Assembly (NCBI GenBank): GCA_037176885.1
Contig: JAWWNJ010000102.1
Coordinates: forward strand, 248,001 to 312,000
DNA from: Favolaschia claudopus
Lineage: Eukaryota > Basidiomycota > Agaricomycetes > Agaricales > Mycenaceae
DNA: 64,000 bases
Direction of reading: 5' to 3'
In this document: positions 45,726-56,779 of the stretch, one piece after another
How positions within the stretch are numbered: position 1 is the stretch's first letter
Layout: the number at the start of each line of letters is the position of its first letter
Program-made: the position numbers and the translations under genes
The notes under the pieces: model-generated
Seen by the model: the letters and a program-made list of their open reading frames with translations, nothing else
What the model was told of the DNA's origin: nothing
Database searches by the model: none

Positions 45726-48700
45726 ATCTTGCCTCTCCCATTTCCACATGTCCGCCCTGTTTCGCATCGCCATACCACTCCTCGTCGATGGCTAACATTG
45801 TTCGAGCTTCTCTGCTTTTGTCCTCTTTCTTCTCTGACCATCTTCCAAGTTTGCTTGAACCCCTCTGCTGTTCTGTTAATCGGTCGGATTAGCACTGATT
45901 AAGCCTGTTCTGTTAATCTGTAGATCAATGTATTCGGTATATTACGCTCAATATAATTGATTGATGAACACCGATTTGAACGGTTTTGTTCAACACTGTT
46001 CAAAAGTCGTGTTTAATCCTCGTTAAACAGGTTCAAGCTTGGCAGGGCTGCCCGGTGCGCAGCCTACTGGCTGTTTAAGTAAACGATGGCTTAACCTGAT
46101 TTGCTGTCGAGACAGGGATTGTTTAAGCAAACTTCATATAGATTCTTGCTTGCGCTGTTCGTCCTTTGTATGCAGAATGAGATCCTCCCAAAAAATCCCT
46201 TGTATCCCTTCGTTCGTAATCTCCCTGGGCTCAATCTTAGAGTGGGGAAGGATAATATTACACATGACGGCGACCCGAAACACATTTTCAAGCGTACGTG
46301 AAATTTCACCTCTTGTACTTGACGCTCTCTAATTATTCAATTCATCAAAGGCAATCGCGGACTTCTCAGCTCGTCCGAGGGAATCATTGTCAAGGGTGTT
46401 TGTATTAACAGGGATTTACTTCTGGTGTGACTAGAGCGGCTACCCAATCACGACTGGTCGAAAACCTCAATTCACAATCTTTTGCATCCATCCGATGGCC
46501 AGCATGTTTCGGAGGCCATCAAACTCATGTTGTGTATCATCGACATCGCTAAACTGGACTCCGAAGACTTTGACCCCAGCGAGGCCGAGTTTGAGGCTCT
46601 TTGCCTCCTCGGAGAAGCATACAACGCCCTTCTACAGCCATTCATAAATGTTGAACTGTCCTTGTCCGAGCAAATTCAATCATTAGTCACCGCATCGCAC
46701 CTCTTCTGCGCTCTCTATGTTCAGCACGGCACCTCATTCATGTCGAATCAGCTGTATGCGGACATGCAGTCCATGTTCAAGAACGCTGTCTTGATGGTTT
46801 CAAAAACTCGTCTTATAAATGGAGAACTCAAGGTCTACATCTGCCTCCTCGGAGACGATGTTCTTGAGGCCTTATTTGGTCGTTGTAGAATTACTGGGGG
46901 TCACTCTCCAAACTGCAGCATCGGAGTGCTTCGAGACCGTTTAGGATCCGCAATGAACCTTGACTATGTTTACGAGCGTTATCCAGAATTGGAACGGCAT
47001 CCGCCGCGATTAACTATGATTCACAAGCGGCACGTTGACCATCTTTGTCCATCTCACTTCAAACGTGAACTCCGGACCAACAGCTGTGATCTCGAGAGTT
47101 GCTGGGCTGCCGCAGTCAAGGCTGCCGAGCTCATCCTGGCTTCGTATGGCGTCCGCATGAACATGTCTTTCTCTCAGCGTTTCCAGAACAAGGACACCGA
47201 TCCTTCGCAGCCAATGGGTGGAAAATACCCCGCTATCTCCGGCGGGATCGACAGGTCGATGGCCAACTTAAAAACTAGCAGCTCCGACGATGAGGAATTA
47301 ATCAACCCAGATACCATTAATTTCGCTAATTTGGTGGCCGGTGTTGACATGGACGCCATGATTGAGTCCAAAAACCTCTCCGATGCTGCCTTTGCAGCAA
47401 CCCCGAGGTCTCTCTTTGCGCAGATTGACGCTGCCGGCAAAGTTGCACACAAGAAATCAATTCTGCGCACCTTCTTTGCAATGACACAAGATGGATGTAC
47501 TAGTCACGACCGCCTTCAGCGTGTCCGAGGTTTCACAGTTGGCGGTAAAACATGGAATCGCGACGAAAGTGACGAGAATGTTTGTTCGGCTACTCATTTC
47601 CAATTGGGTAATTTATTTACGACGCTCCTTTGCCACAACGGCACTCATCTGGGTCTGGCCGTTGTCAAATCTACCCTCATTAAACGCAATGCAGCGGGAT
47701 CCAAATCGAGTTCCATTTCTGCGATCCCTCGCGCTGAACTACATCTTCCATCGGCCTCATATTCAATTTCCGGGCAGATTTTGTCTCTGGTTCCGTTGGT
47801 ATCATCACAACCCGACGTTCTATTTGCTTGGGACGGAGAGTTCATTTCATTCAGTTTGAAAAAGAAGAAGAGTTCGGGGGAGGAAATCAATCACAAACGC
47901 AATCTACAGATCACAGTCTCGAGCCAACTCATTGGCTGTGACATTCAACAACAGGCTCGCGAGATCTCTGCCTCGGATTTCCGCGTTCCTGGTGCTACCC
48001 GCGAAAGAACATGATCCTTCCTCAACTCGGATTTGACTGCTGCTTGGAACAAACTATGGATTACATTGCTCAATGATTCTTCCCTCCACGAGAAATTCCC
48101 CATATTTACAGGTGTATCCGAGGGCGCTTTTCCCTATCAAAGCTGTCTGTGATTGCTTTTCGTCACTGTTTACTATCTCATCCTTTATTGCAGACTCCGG
48201 CATTTACGCATCACCCATCGCAAACACGGTAATCGAGACATCAATTCGCGACCGCAACGCCTGTCGTATCTGCGGTAAAGCTGTGAAAGGCCCGGATCGC
48301 CAGCACCATGTTGGTGAGCACATTCTCAAAGCAATGCGGGGTGTACCAGAGGCGTCCATTAAGGTGCCAGTATGTCATTCATTTTAACCGTTGATAGTTT
48401 TGTGCTTATTCAGTCGAGGTCTCAACGTCCTACCCATGTGGCGCATGCGGAGGGACCTGTAGTATCTCCATCAAGAACAAGAAGGCAGACTCGGAATGCC
48501 CGTCCACCTACCCTTTCCTAATTTCGACAACAAAAAAATTCCTCGCAAGCCGACCATGTACAAATGTTCCTCTTGTCTGTCCTATGCAGGACTGCAAGCA
48601 GATACACTGGAAGTATAACTTTAAGCAGTTTCCAGTGTCCCTGTCTCTCCCGGACTCTAATCTTCAGTAGATCCTCTTCAATGGCATTCCTTCGGCCTAC

Positions 48701-48799
48701 ATTGCACATATGGACGCACATTCAGCCCCTGGGCTTTCAACCAATGCACAGACTCATCGACTCGAAGTATCTCACACTTTTACTTTGAGACCGGTTCAT

Positions 48800-49280
48800 C
48801 GTCTCAACTTGTTTTTGTCATCGTCGCCTGTGACCTATGTCTTCTGTTGAGTTAAAGACAGGTCGTCGCTTTCGTCGTTCTCTGTCTGCAGACTCGCTCA
48901 CCTCACCGCTCAGTTGCCAGTTTCAGTACTTTGCTTCATTGAAGGCTCTCATTCCATATCCTACGCGCTGTTCTTGCCCTGCGCAGTGGAACTCGTAGCT
49001 TCATTCTACTTTGGGGACTCGTCACATCTCTACAATCTTGCTACGGCTCGTTTCATTTGAACACCAAGCCTTCCCGGCCCTTAATGAGTAATTGCAGTCT
49101 CTCTCTCGCACCATCATCTATTGTTCTACTACTTACCCTAATTAAAAGTTGCTAGCGATTTACACGTCGGCCTCGGACTCAGTTGATTAAAAAACGCCGG
49201 AGAGTTCATCATCTCTCGGGTGCGGAATCTATCCTTCGAGCAAGCAAGGTGCCTTCCGACGTAGTCGGAGCTTCCTAGTT
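48800..49280. other. No recognisable gene
   Basis: Pyrimidine-rich, AT-moderate sequence downstream of the repeated-family gene. Possibly its 3' end and flanking sequence. Confidence 0.3.
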
Positions 49281-49284
49281 TGAC

Positions 49285-49485
49285 ATCACTTCTCGAAACT
49301 GACCACGCCCGTCGTACTCCCGTCAAACGGACGGGCGGAACGGACGGCACCCGTCCCGTCTGAGGTTGCAGAGAGGTGCTGGAAGGACGGGTCCGGACGG
49401 CAGGGTGCCGTTTTTCCCGTTTTTCTGGCCGGAAACGGACGGAACGGACGGGTTGAAGCCCTAACCGCGTCTTCATCGTCTTTAC
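49285..49485. repeat. GC-rich palindromic repeat (GGACGG)
   Basis: Multiple ACGGACGGG / CCCGTCCGT motifs on both strands, ending GACGGGTTGAAGCCCTAACC. The end resembles the right end of the repeat at 51475-51630 (GGCAGCCCTAAC), suggesting a TTAGGGCT-ended MITE family. Confidence 0.45.
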
Positions 49486-49534
49486 TACCTTCACGCGTTA
49501 TTTCTTTGCGGTTACCCTCTGCCCATCCTGTAAC

Positions 49535-50190
49535 TTGATGCCAGTGCATGTCATTGTCCCCCCTCGGCCACAAACACGACGTATTCTTCATCTGTCTGCT
49601 CTCCAGCGGCGGCGCGCAGCAACCCATACCGCTGTGATTGCTGTAGCTTTCTTTGCATCGCAATTGCTGGAAGGAAGCGTCCCAAGGCCTCTCAACACCT
49701 CTATACTCACTGGACAACTGTGGCTGGATGAAATACTACTTGGCAACCCCGAACGCTGTCATGCACAGCTTGGCATGTCCGTCCTCGAATTCTCGCTGAT
49801 GTGGGCTGAGTTAGCGGTAATGGGTGGGCTGGAGGACAGTCGGTTCATGAGAGGGGAAGAGAAGCTGGCCATATTCGTCTATTTTATGGTACATGGGAGC
49901 AGTCAACGAGAACTACAGGAGAGATTCCAGCATTCCGGAGACACAATCAGTCGGTGCGTGCTTAGGAATTTTCCAGCTTCCTTCCTCTCTGACAAGTAGC
50001 TCAGCTACATCAACCAGTTCCTTGTAACGTTTACCTCTGACTTCTACGACAAATACGTCCCCGACCCTGTGGACGAAACCCCGGAAGAAATCCGATCTGA
50101 TTCTCGCTTCTATCCGTACTTCACCTACGCTCGGGGCTCTGCCGATGGTGTTCATTTCGATTCCTATGTATTGGAGAATGATATTACTCG
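49535..50190 (+). pseudogene. PIF/Harbinger transposase, C-terminally truncated
   Basis: The frame includes TGQLWLDEILLGNPERCHAQLG and GEEKLAIFVYFMVHGSSQREL..FQHSGDTISR, the N-terminal region of HARBI1-like DDE_4 enzymes. An intron-like GTGCGT...CAAGTAG (about 49953-49999) would remove the apparent stop. The frame then continues YINQFLVTFTSDFYDKYV, DETPEEIRSDSRFYPYF and SADGVHFD, which holds the first catalytic Asp. The remaining DDE core is absent, and hAT sequence follows within about 250 bases. Confidence 0.75.
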
Positions 50191-50479
50191 CTACTCGACG
50201 GGTCCCCGCCTTTCGAGAGCTTGCCATCGCAGATTTTTTTTTCGGCGCGCGAAGCGCCATTTTCTTGACTCAATGGGCCATCTTTTTGCTCTTACGCTCT
50301 GCTGCTGCCTCAGCTTTGTCATTCCTTTTTTTACAGCTCTCAATCGCGGTATTCCGTCTTGTGAGTTCGGCTCTATTTTACCGTCTGGCGTTGCGCTATA
50401 AAGAGTATGGATGGGATCTGGGACTCCTGCCTCACAACTTCTCAAAATGTCTGACCAGTGCGCACAATAAGACACGCCG

Positions 50480-50905
50480 TGTCGGTCCGATCCAAAACAG
50501 TGCTCCCACCCCCTCCACTCAGTCGACTTCCCCGCAGAGGGACTTCACTGCTCGCTATCGCGTAGAACGTCGGGGTGCTGTTGATGAGCTTCAAGACTAC
50601 TTCAACCTCCCGCGTGAAGACTTCATGGTCTGTGATCCAGTTCAGTGGTGGTTTGCGCGGAAGGCCTAATTTCCGAATCTTTACAAGTTGGCTCGAGATT
50701 TAATGACAATCCCTGGCGCGCTCTTATTTCTTTCCCGAATGCATTCCAATAACTCTTCCCTGATTCTTCAGGCTCCGCTGTGGCTGTTGAACGCATTTTT
50801 TCCGGGCGCGCGATACGATTTCATTGCGTCGCGCCAGTCTCAAGCCCAACACCATCAGGACCTTAGGCCCCGCTTGGTGTCACGGCCTCGGAGGCAGACC
50901 GCTGC
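50480..50905 (+). pseudogene. hAT transposase C-terminal (dimerisation) fragment
   Basis: GAVDELQDYFNLPREDFM and DPVQWWFARKA are followed by an in-frame TAA at about 50668, then FPNLYKLARDLMTIPG and, after an intron-like gap, AVAVERIF, the usual hAT C-terminal dimerisation motif. The gap 50720-50770 ends CTTCAG but starts GCGCGC, so the donor is non-canonical. The RNase-H-like catalytic part is missing. Origin of 50195-50450 is unclear. Confidence 0.75.
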
Positions 50906-51009
50906 GATGCCTTGGGTGTCACAGCAGATCACTCCCTCGGAGATCATTTCGCCCTCCGAGCTGTCATTCCGCAACTGTCTTCCAACCCGCCTTAGTCGGC
51001 GCTGAGCTA

Positions 51010-51470
51010 TCTTTCCTCATCGACATCAACGACAACTGCCGCAAAATGCTATGATTGTCTGAGCGCTCTTTATTAAATAGTTACTCATGAATCTCCTCAT
51101 CTCAAAGCTTGAATCAGTTTTTATTTATTTCACTGGTCAATGTTTGCTGAAGGGCGGGATGCGGCGCAGTTGAACCGAGGAACGGCGGGAAGGACGAGAA
51201 AGTGGAAATGGCAACGAAATTGATGGGTCTAGATCTGGACCAAAGTCACAAGGCCGAATCACGCTCGGAAGAAGGCAGGGTGAGGTAAGGCAGACGCTTG
51301 TAATTTGGCTGGTGCTGCCTTCTCAGGCAGTGACACCGAGCGGGGCCTTAAGGCCTTAATGCTTGTCAAGCAACGTCTTCGTCATGCCCGTACCGCAATC
51401 AAAGAGATCTTAGGATAGTTTTCTGTCGTACTATACATCCTCAACTGTGTTTTTACTTCTGCCGTCGAAA
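51010..51470. other. No recognisable gene
   Basis: Contains GGGGCCTTAAGGCCTTAA at about 51343, similar to palindromes at 11650 and 12650. Nothing coding. Confidence 0.3.
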
Positions 51471-51474
51471 GCCG

Positions 51475-51630
51475 TGATGCCGTTTACGGCCGTGCCGTGG
51501 CCCGTGCCGTCCCGTTGAGGGTTGACCTCCCTCTCTCGACGGCCGTATCAGAGACGGGCCGTGCTGTGGATTAGCCGTCGAATTGACGGCCGTGCCCGTC
51601 ACGGGCACGGGTGGCGGCAGCCCTAACAGT
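51475..51630. repeat. GC-rich palindromic repeat (ACGGCCGTG)
   Basis: GGCCGTGCCGTGGCCCGTGC and GCCCGTCACGGGCACGG form overlapping hairpins; the right end GGCAGCCCTAACAG matches the terminal style of 49285-49485. Confidence 0.45.
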
Positions 51631-52234
51631 GTTGGGTCAATAGCGTTTTCTAAAAAATTGGTGATTGCCATTATTTACAGGAATTGCTACTTTATGTCTG
51701 CTGTAAGTGACAACCGCTGGCTACATTGCTTCGAACAGCAAAACGGTTCTCGATTCCGCCTCTGCTTCGTCTTCGCCACTCTGCTGGTGGCTATCAGAGC
51801 ATTGCTTACTGTTTGAATTTCAAGACGATGATCTTGAATTTCATGACATATACTTCTCACAGTGGACTCTATATAATAGATTTATCGACTGTCATAAATC
51901 TTGTAGAGTCTGACTTGGTGAGACTAGTCCATTGCATAATGACGAGAAAATGACCGCCACGCTCACAGCGAGTACTTTGTTGGTGAGTTCACTGCTCGCT
52001 ACTCCCATCAAGCTGGTCAGCAATATTTGCGTTGCAGCGCATAGAAGGTAAGAAAGTCAGTTTTCTCGACTCGTAAATTCTCTAACTTTCCCCACAGGTG
52101 CTAACTCTTGCGGCACTTAGGGAGAACCCCAGTAATCCAATTTCAACGCTCGAGGGGATCCTCAGCCCGGCGGGAGCGTGCGGTGGTGGGAGGGGAGGGG
52201 CAGTAGTATTTCATTCATGTAGTAAAATAGTGGC

Positions 52235-52430
52235 AATATAGGAAAATTCGATACCTCGCGATACCGCCCGATACTTATATGAAAGTGGTCCCATTATTCT
52301 AAACTCTGGAACCGTCGTGTATCCTGGGGTATCGGGACATATTGCGAGGCTGGTTTTAAGGAGGCAGCTCCATACCAGGCGAGGTTCGGCCGATACCCAG
52401 CGATACCTGCCGCGCCCGGGTTTTCACTGG
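52235..52430. repeat. GATACC-rich palindromic repeat
   Basis: CGATACCTCGCGATACCGCC, GGGGTATCGGGACATA and GGCCGATACCCAGCGATACC recur on both strands over 200 bases. Probably a MITE; ends are not defined. Confidence 0.35.
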
Positions 52431-52654
52431 GATTGAATCATCACAGTTCTTGTGATGATGAGTCATTCTACATAAGGCTGTAACTGTTCACACGGTCGGT
52501 GGCAGTATAAATAGTGTCATATATTCTCTTTGTACTTTAGTCCTTTCAATTCATTTCCCGAAGCTAACACTGCACCACCCAACCCCTTATCTCTGATCTG
52601 GGGCGCAAGTCTTTGATTGCCACAGGGAGTATCGGTTGTGTCCTGTCAAATAGT

Positions 52655-53055
52655 TTAAAATAAGAAAAATAGGACCACCAACTGAAGGCTGGGAAGGTGT
52701 ACAACCAGATTGGATTCCTATTCTTCCGAGAACAGCAGAATGGGAATCTAATGGACTGCCATTATCACGAGCACAATTCCCTCTGACTCTAGCCCGGGCA
52801 ATTACCATTCACAAAAGTCAGGGTCTAACGGTCGAGAAAGCAGTGATTGATCTGGGTAGACAAGACTTTGCTCCTGGCCTGTCATTTGTTGCAATCTCAA
52901 GGGTAAAAACATTGAAGGGAATAGCTTTTTGTTCACCTTTTGTTCTGGAAAGATTGCAGCGACCAAATGAGACTGCAGTTCGGCAGATGCTTAGGGCTGA
53001 TATGGAGCGTAGAGAGATTCTTGGTTTCAAACTGAACACCTATGGTTTTGACTAG
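52655..53055 (+). pseudogene. Helitron PIF1-like helicase, C-terminal fragment
   Basis: The frame enters from the left without a start: GWEGVQPDWIPILPRTAEW, then LARAITIHKSQGLTVEKA (helicase motif near V/VI), IDLGRQDFAPGLSFVAISRV and a tail ending at TAG 53053. This is the end of the RepHel protein that moves Helitrons by rolling circle. Walker A, the rest of the helicase and the Rep nuclease are absent, so it is a 5'-truncated copy. Confidence 0.85.
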
Positions 53056-53101
53056 TCTCGTAACAAGACTTTGTATACTCTTTTGAAGATAGTCGTTCAA
53101 G
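53053..53101 (+). repeat. Hairpin-containing repeat after the helicase
   Basis: TAGTCTCGTAACAAGACT begins with a 5-base stem hairpin and is followed by TATACTCTTTTGAAGATAG. The inverse copy is at 21537-21590. Position directly after the helicase stop suggests Helitron 3' sequence. Confidence 0.6.
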
Positions 53102-53285
53102 CGTATATAAAGTCTTGGATTTGTCGGGGGGTCACTGAGGAGCGACATCCATCGATGATGAACAGGTCGGCATGATGACGGCTGCCCGTTTTGGAAGAAT
53201 CCACTTAAAAAGGAAGTACGTCCGAGACGCGCTCGCCACCGCTCACTTTGCAACTAACTCGCGTCCCGTCGCGTTTTTCGTTATT

Positions 53286-53550
53286 CAGAGGAAACCCACT
53301 CAGCACAAGTGGGTAGACCCACTCGGGCTGAGTCGGTGAAGTACTTGCAGGGAGTGGGTACCCCCTCGACCGGAGTGGGTGACCCACTCGCCGTGAGTAG
53401 GGATCCCTACTCATGTCGAGTAGGTTTTGGCAATTATTTAACTCCTATTGAGTGGGTCACCCACTTGGGCGGAGTGGGTTCACCTACTCGATGGGAGTGC
53501 GCCAACCTACTCAATCCGAGAGGGTTTTCACTCGATCAAAGTGGGTTAAA
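53286..53550. repeat. Array of GAGTGGGT/ACCCACTC motifs
   Basis: About twenty copies of (G)AGTGGGT, GAGTAGG or their inverse occur at 10-25 base spacing, many as back-to-back pairs such as AGTGGGTGACCCACT. The whole block can fold into a chain of hairpins. No ORF. Confidence 0.6.
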
Positions 53551-53559
53551 TAAATGTAT

Positions 53560-55165
53560 TCCGGCCACCTATATACATCTATATATATCACCATGTATCG
53601 ACCCATCCCACCCTCTTCTCACCGCAATTCCATTCAGGGCAGGCTGAAATGGGAAAGGTCAGTAAATGAAATAGGGTGAGAACAAACACGAACCGGCGAC
53701 ATGCACACAAGCTATTTCCGAGGCGGCAGTTTGGCGCCACACTGCACGGGCAGAGCGAACCTAGGAAAGAAATAAGTCAGCGAGGCGGAAAAGAGAGCGA
53801 ATAAAGAGAGCCAACAAATTTAAGCTGTGAATCGAAGCCGTAGGAAATTCTGATTAGTTCCAACTTTGCTTGAGTTCAGACAACACACTCACCACACCGG
53901 CAGGCTTGAAGGGAAAGAAAAAAAGCAGGCATTTACCGGAAACACGCTGGTATTGAATAGTTCTTCGAGTCAGCGTACCAGTTTACCAATTTGAAAGAAC
54001 CTGACGCACGGGAAAAACGGTGAAAACAGACTATGTGCGTTCGATTGAACGGATCTGGAACAAAACGAGTCAAGCAAAGAGCCGGCGGAGTAAACGTACC
54101 GGCGCTCGTTGAACAATTGGATAACCGATCGACACTGATTTGAACTAAAATCTGGTTGAGTTCTACAGGAAGACGAGAATGCCGAAGGCAAGATACCGCA
54201 CCGTTACGTTCAAGTTTCAACTCCAATCCCTAATCACTATAGACAAATCAATCTATGATTCTTTGCTTACAAATTCAGTCTTACCTGAATTGCGATCCGC
54301 TGAACTTGGTATCAATTCAAAGTGAGGGAACGATATGAGCAACAGAAGAACAGAATAATCTCTGATTGACGTACCGTATTTGTGAATCGAAGGCCACAGA
54401 GGCACACTGGATTACACAGAAAGTTGTCAATAAGTAGAATAAGATCAAGTTTCGGCTGACCGGTGTCCTTCGCGCGGAATGGTTGAGATTGGGAACTTAG
54501 CCAGAACCATACTAGAAATATCAAGTCCTGACTTGGTCCCGAGGGGTCCAAACAATAAAACAGACGTAACGTATAAGATTAAATCGAGCTTGCTGGTTCG
54601 AGCCCTGCGGACTTTAGGAAGTTGGCCTCGAAGAACATCTGGAGACATACACGCGTTCATCAGCATGCCTACGTGGAAGAAGTGGAATAATATTTACTCA
54701 CGCGCGAGTGTCACAAAGCCTATAGAGTGAGATAACTAGAGTCGCCTCACCTCGCGACCACTCAGCATATTTACGTTGAACACGTGGAGGGGAGAACCGC
54801 TACCTTGTACGAATGTGCAGCTGTGCATTCACCAAACGGCTTGAGAAAAATGCAAGTACAGTTGCGGCAAAATCAATTTACTTACCAAATAAGGAAATTT
54901 CCATCAAATCCGCTCTACCGCACAGCAGAAACACCACAAGCACGTTGAAATGGCACAAAGGGCCTGTACTCCTGGAGTTGATCCAGTCTACGCACAAAAA
55001 ACAACCGGATTCGTCATGTTTCTCACTGCTTTTGGCTGCACTTTATGAGACAAAGTTGCTGGTTATGCCGGCGAAACCAACACAAAGACGCCAGCTTTTC
55101 TACATCAGGAATACAGGCTAGCAATTCTTTGTATTCTTATCAACTTCCCGCTCGAAAAAAGCACC
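53560..55165. other. No recognisable gene
   Basis: Short frames only on both strands. A box-B-like GGTTCGAGCCC at 54598 lacks a convincing box A and terminator. Confidence 0.35.
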
Positions 55166-55179
55166 CATCTGCGAGCAAA

Positions 55180-55240
55180 AGGAGCGAATTGACGAGAATT
55201 TCCTTATTTAGTAAGTAAATTGATTTTGCCGCAACTGTAG
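55180..55240 (+). repeat. Dispersed repeat with intron-like signals, partial copy 3
   Basis: GAATTTCCTTATTTAGTAAGT followed by AAATTGATTTTGCCGCAACTGTA matches 5560-5607 closely. The second half with TTTTTTCAG is missing. Confidence 0.5.
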
Positions 55241-55244
55241 AACG

Positions 55245-56750
55245 AAATTCCACTTACCGGTTTAGTGAAGTGCGATATTGAGGATTGCATTCACTCGTTC
55301 ATTCGCATCGAGTGATAAACTAAAATGAGCAGTCAGTTGAAGTGATGATGCGGGTGGAAATCATCTCACCGGAGACCATTAAATTTATTTAACAACGATC
55401 AACGATTAATCGGGTAGTGCTCACCTTGGTCAAAACTGACCGTGTCCAGCCCTCATCATGATCAGGCTACGAAAGTGGCATGAGAGATTCTGCATATGGG
55501 TTACGCGGCGAAAACGGAAACACTTACCGCAATTGGGTGAAGACTTGATGGATGAGAGTTTGAGTAAATTGCTAACGTTGAGCGTAGAGTAAACTCACCT
55601 GATTACGCAGACCAGATCGTACGAGCCAGAGCGCGGTGGCGGATGCGCGCAGTTGATCTGCATACGTCGGTGAGTAAGTCTTTTCGTTTGTTCCCGTCAA
55701 TAACGAATGAACTCACCATAATTTGAATTTCTAGCGCATTTGCGAGCGAGTCGGCGTGCGGAGTGCTGAGACGGCGTCGTGGTATTAACGAGGGCGACTG
55801 TGTCTTGCTTGGGAAAGTGATGTTAATAAGGCGCGGAATGGAGGAAGGGGTTTTTGACGCACCTAGGGTAAGTACACGTCGGCGGCGGCGTTGGAGTCGT
55901 TGACTCGAAGCGAGCGGGTCGGTGTCGATTGGCGGACTTGCGGTGTGCAGATGTAGTGAACGGCGGGGCTACGAGAGGAGGAGACGCAGGGCACCTGCGC
56001 ATGGACTTCAGTTCAAACATGAATAAGTATAATAGAGCGTAAAAGTAACGCCGACATTCGCCGAGAGGCGACGACGACAAGCGCATAGGGCCTACGGTAA
56101 GGCCCAGCGCGCTCCGCCGTCGACTCCCGACATAGTGGGTTAGGTTGGGGAAGAAAGAAATTGGGCAGGAAGGGGAAATCAAAGAAAACAACAAAAAGTC
56201 GAGTTTGGGCCTCACCTGGCTTTCCCGATAGACTTCCAACCATATGGAGTCCTCCAACGATCATCCTGATAGACAAAGTCGCAGATTTGAAGCGTCGGGG
56301 AACGTTCAATCGAGAGCTTGGATAAGATTTGCCCCAAAAAACTTGGCACCGGCCGGTGTGGCCTGGATATTGCCAAAGACGGCTTGATTAGAGCCCAAAA
56401 GCGGTGGAATAGAAGCATAGGGCACAGTACCATTGGTTCAACATGTCTCAACCTCCATAGCCGGTTCTCCTGCGTCGCCACGCGTCCTTGTTGGTGAAGG
56501 AGTCGAAATTTCGTAGTTGTCCTTAGAACTCGGCGAGAGGAGGCGCTGGCCGCCTGAAAGTGAGGGAGGGCATCGGGTAAGAGTCATTAATGCTGGATCA
56601 ATGCAGAAGAAGCGTTGAAACGCGAGGGCAGGGCGAGAGAAGAAGAGAAGATGAGGGAAAACGGAGAGACGCGTCGGGTCACGCCGTGACGTCACGCGAT
56701 TCACACGCTCGAACGTTCTTCTGCTCCCTCGAAATATGTCGCCAGCACGT
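55245..56750. other. No recognisable gene
   Basis: A minus frame (56481-56212) reads LKPSLAISRPHRPVP-like sequence and ends at a GTGAGG donor, so a spliced gene is possible, but no family or further exon can be supported. Confidence 0.25.
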
Positions 56751-56779
56751 CCCAAAAGGTCTGGATAATTTTAACACCG

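Larger units (their letters stand above)
43733..46147. mobile_element. 2.4-kb DNA element with ~250-base terminal inverted repeats
   Basis: The inverted repeats run from about 43744 to 44012 and from 46139 back to 45889 (ATATGAAGTTTGMTTAAACA outward). They are flanked by an exact 8-base duplication GCTTGCGC (43725-43732, 46148-46155). Removing the insert gives DHKRRLALFVLCM in one frame. Long inverted repeats plus an 8-base duplication fit a Mutator-like or hAT-like element. No transposase is recognisable inside; the middle holds exon-like pieces described separately. Confidence 0.8.
42462..48790 (+). pseudogene. Large repeated-family protein with P-element-like features, broken by a 2.4-kb insert
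   Basis: Exon 1 (42462-42674) starts MSNGPGRQGQFSYAQKNH and ends at a GTATGT donor. The next exon (to 43447) has KYTARNFTEYEIYLTILLYELGG; a six-G run at 43448-43453 breaks the frame before AVEAAVAAVKAG. LSISTDGDHKRRLA leads to the insert 43733-46147, after which LALFVLCMQNEIL and DPKHIFKR follow. The long exon (to 48014) contains LLGDDVLEALFGRCRITGGH. An in-frame TGA (48012-48014) precedes SFLNSDLTAAWNKLW. Then come zinc-site exons CRICGKAVKGPDRQHH, PCGACGGTC and PCTNVPLVCP to about 48620. The D-x-x-H-x-x-K and D-x-LE-x-x-FG-x-x-R-x-x-GG patterns recall P-element/THAP9 transposases; I infer a DNA transposase-like protein, not proven. Confidence 0.6.

Noticed and set aside
53286..53550. CRISPR-like array
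   Set aside because: The repeat unit is an 8-base word on both strands with irregular spacing, no spacers of equal length, and the genome is fungal.
54535..54625. tRNA gene near GGTTCGAGCCC
   Set aside because: Ends can pair (AGTCC/GGACT) but there is no D-arm, no plausible anticodon stem and no oligo-T terminator.
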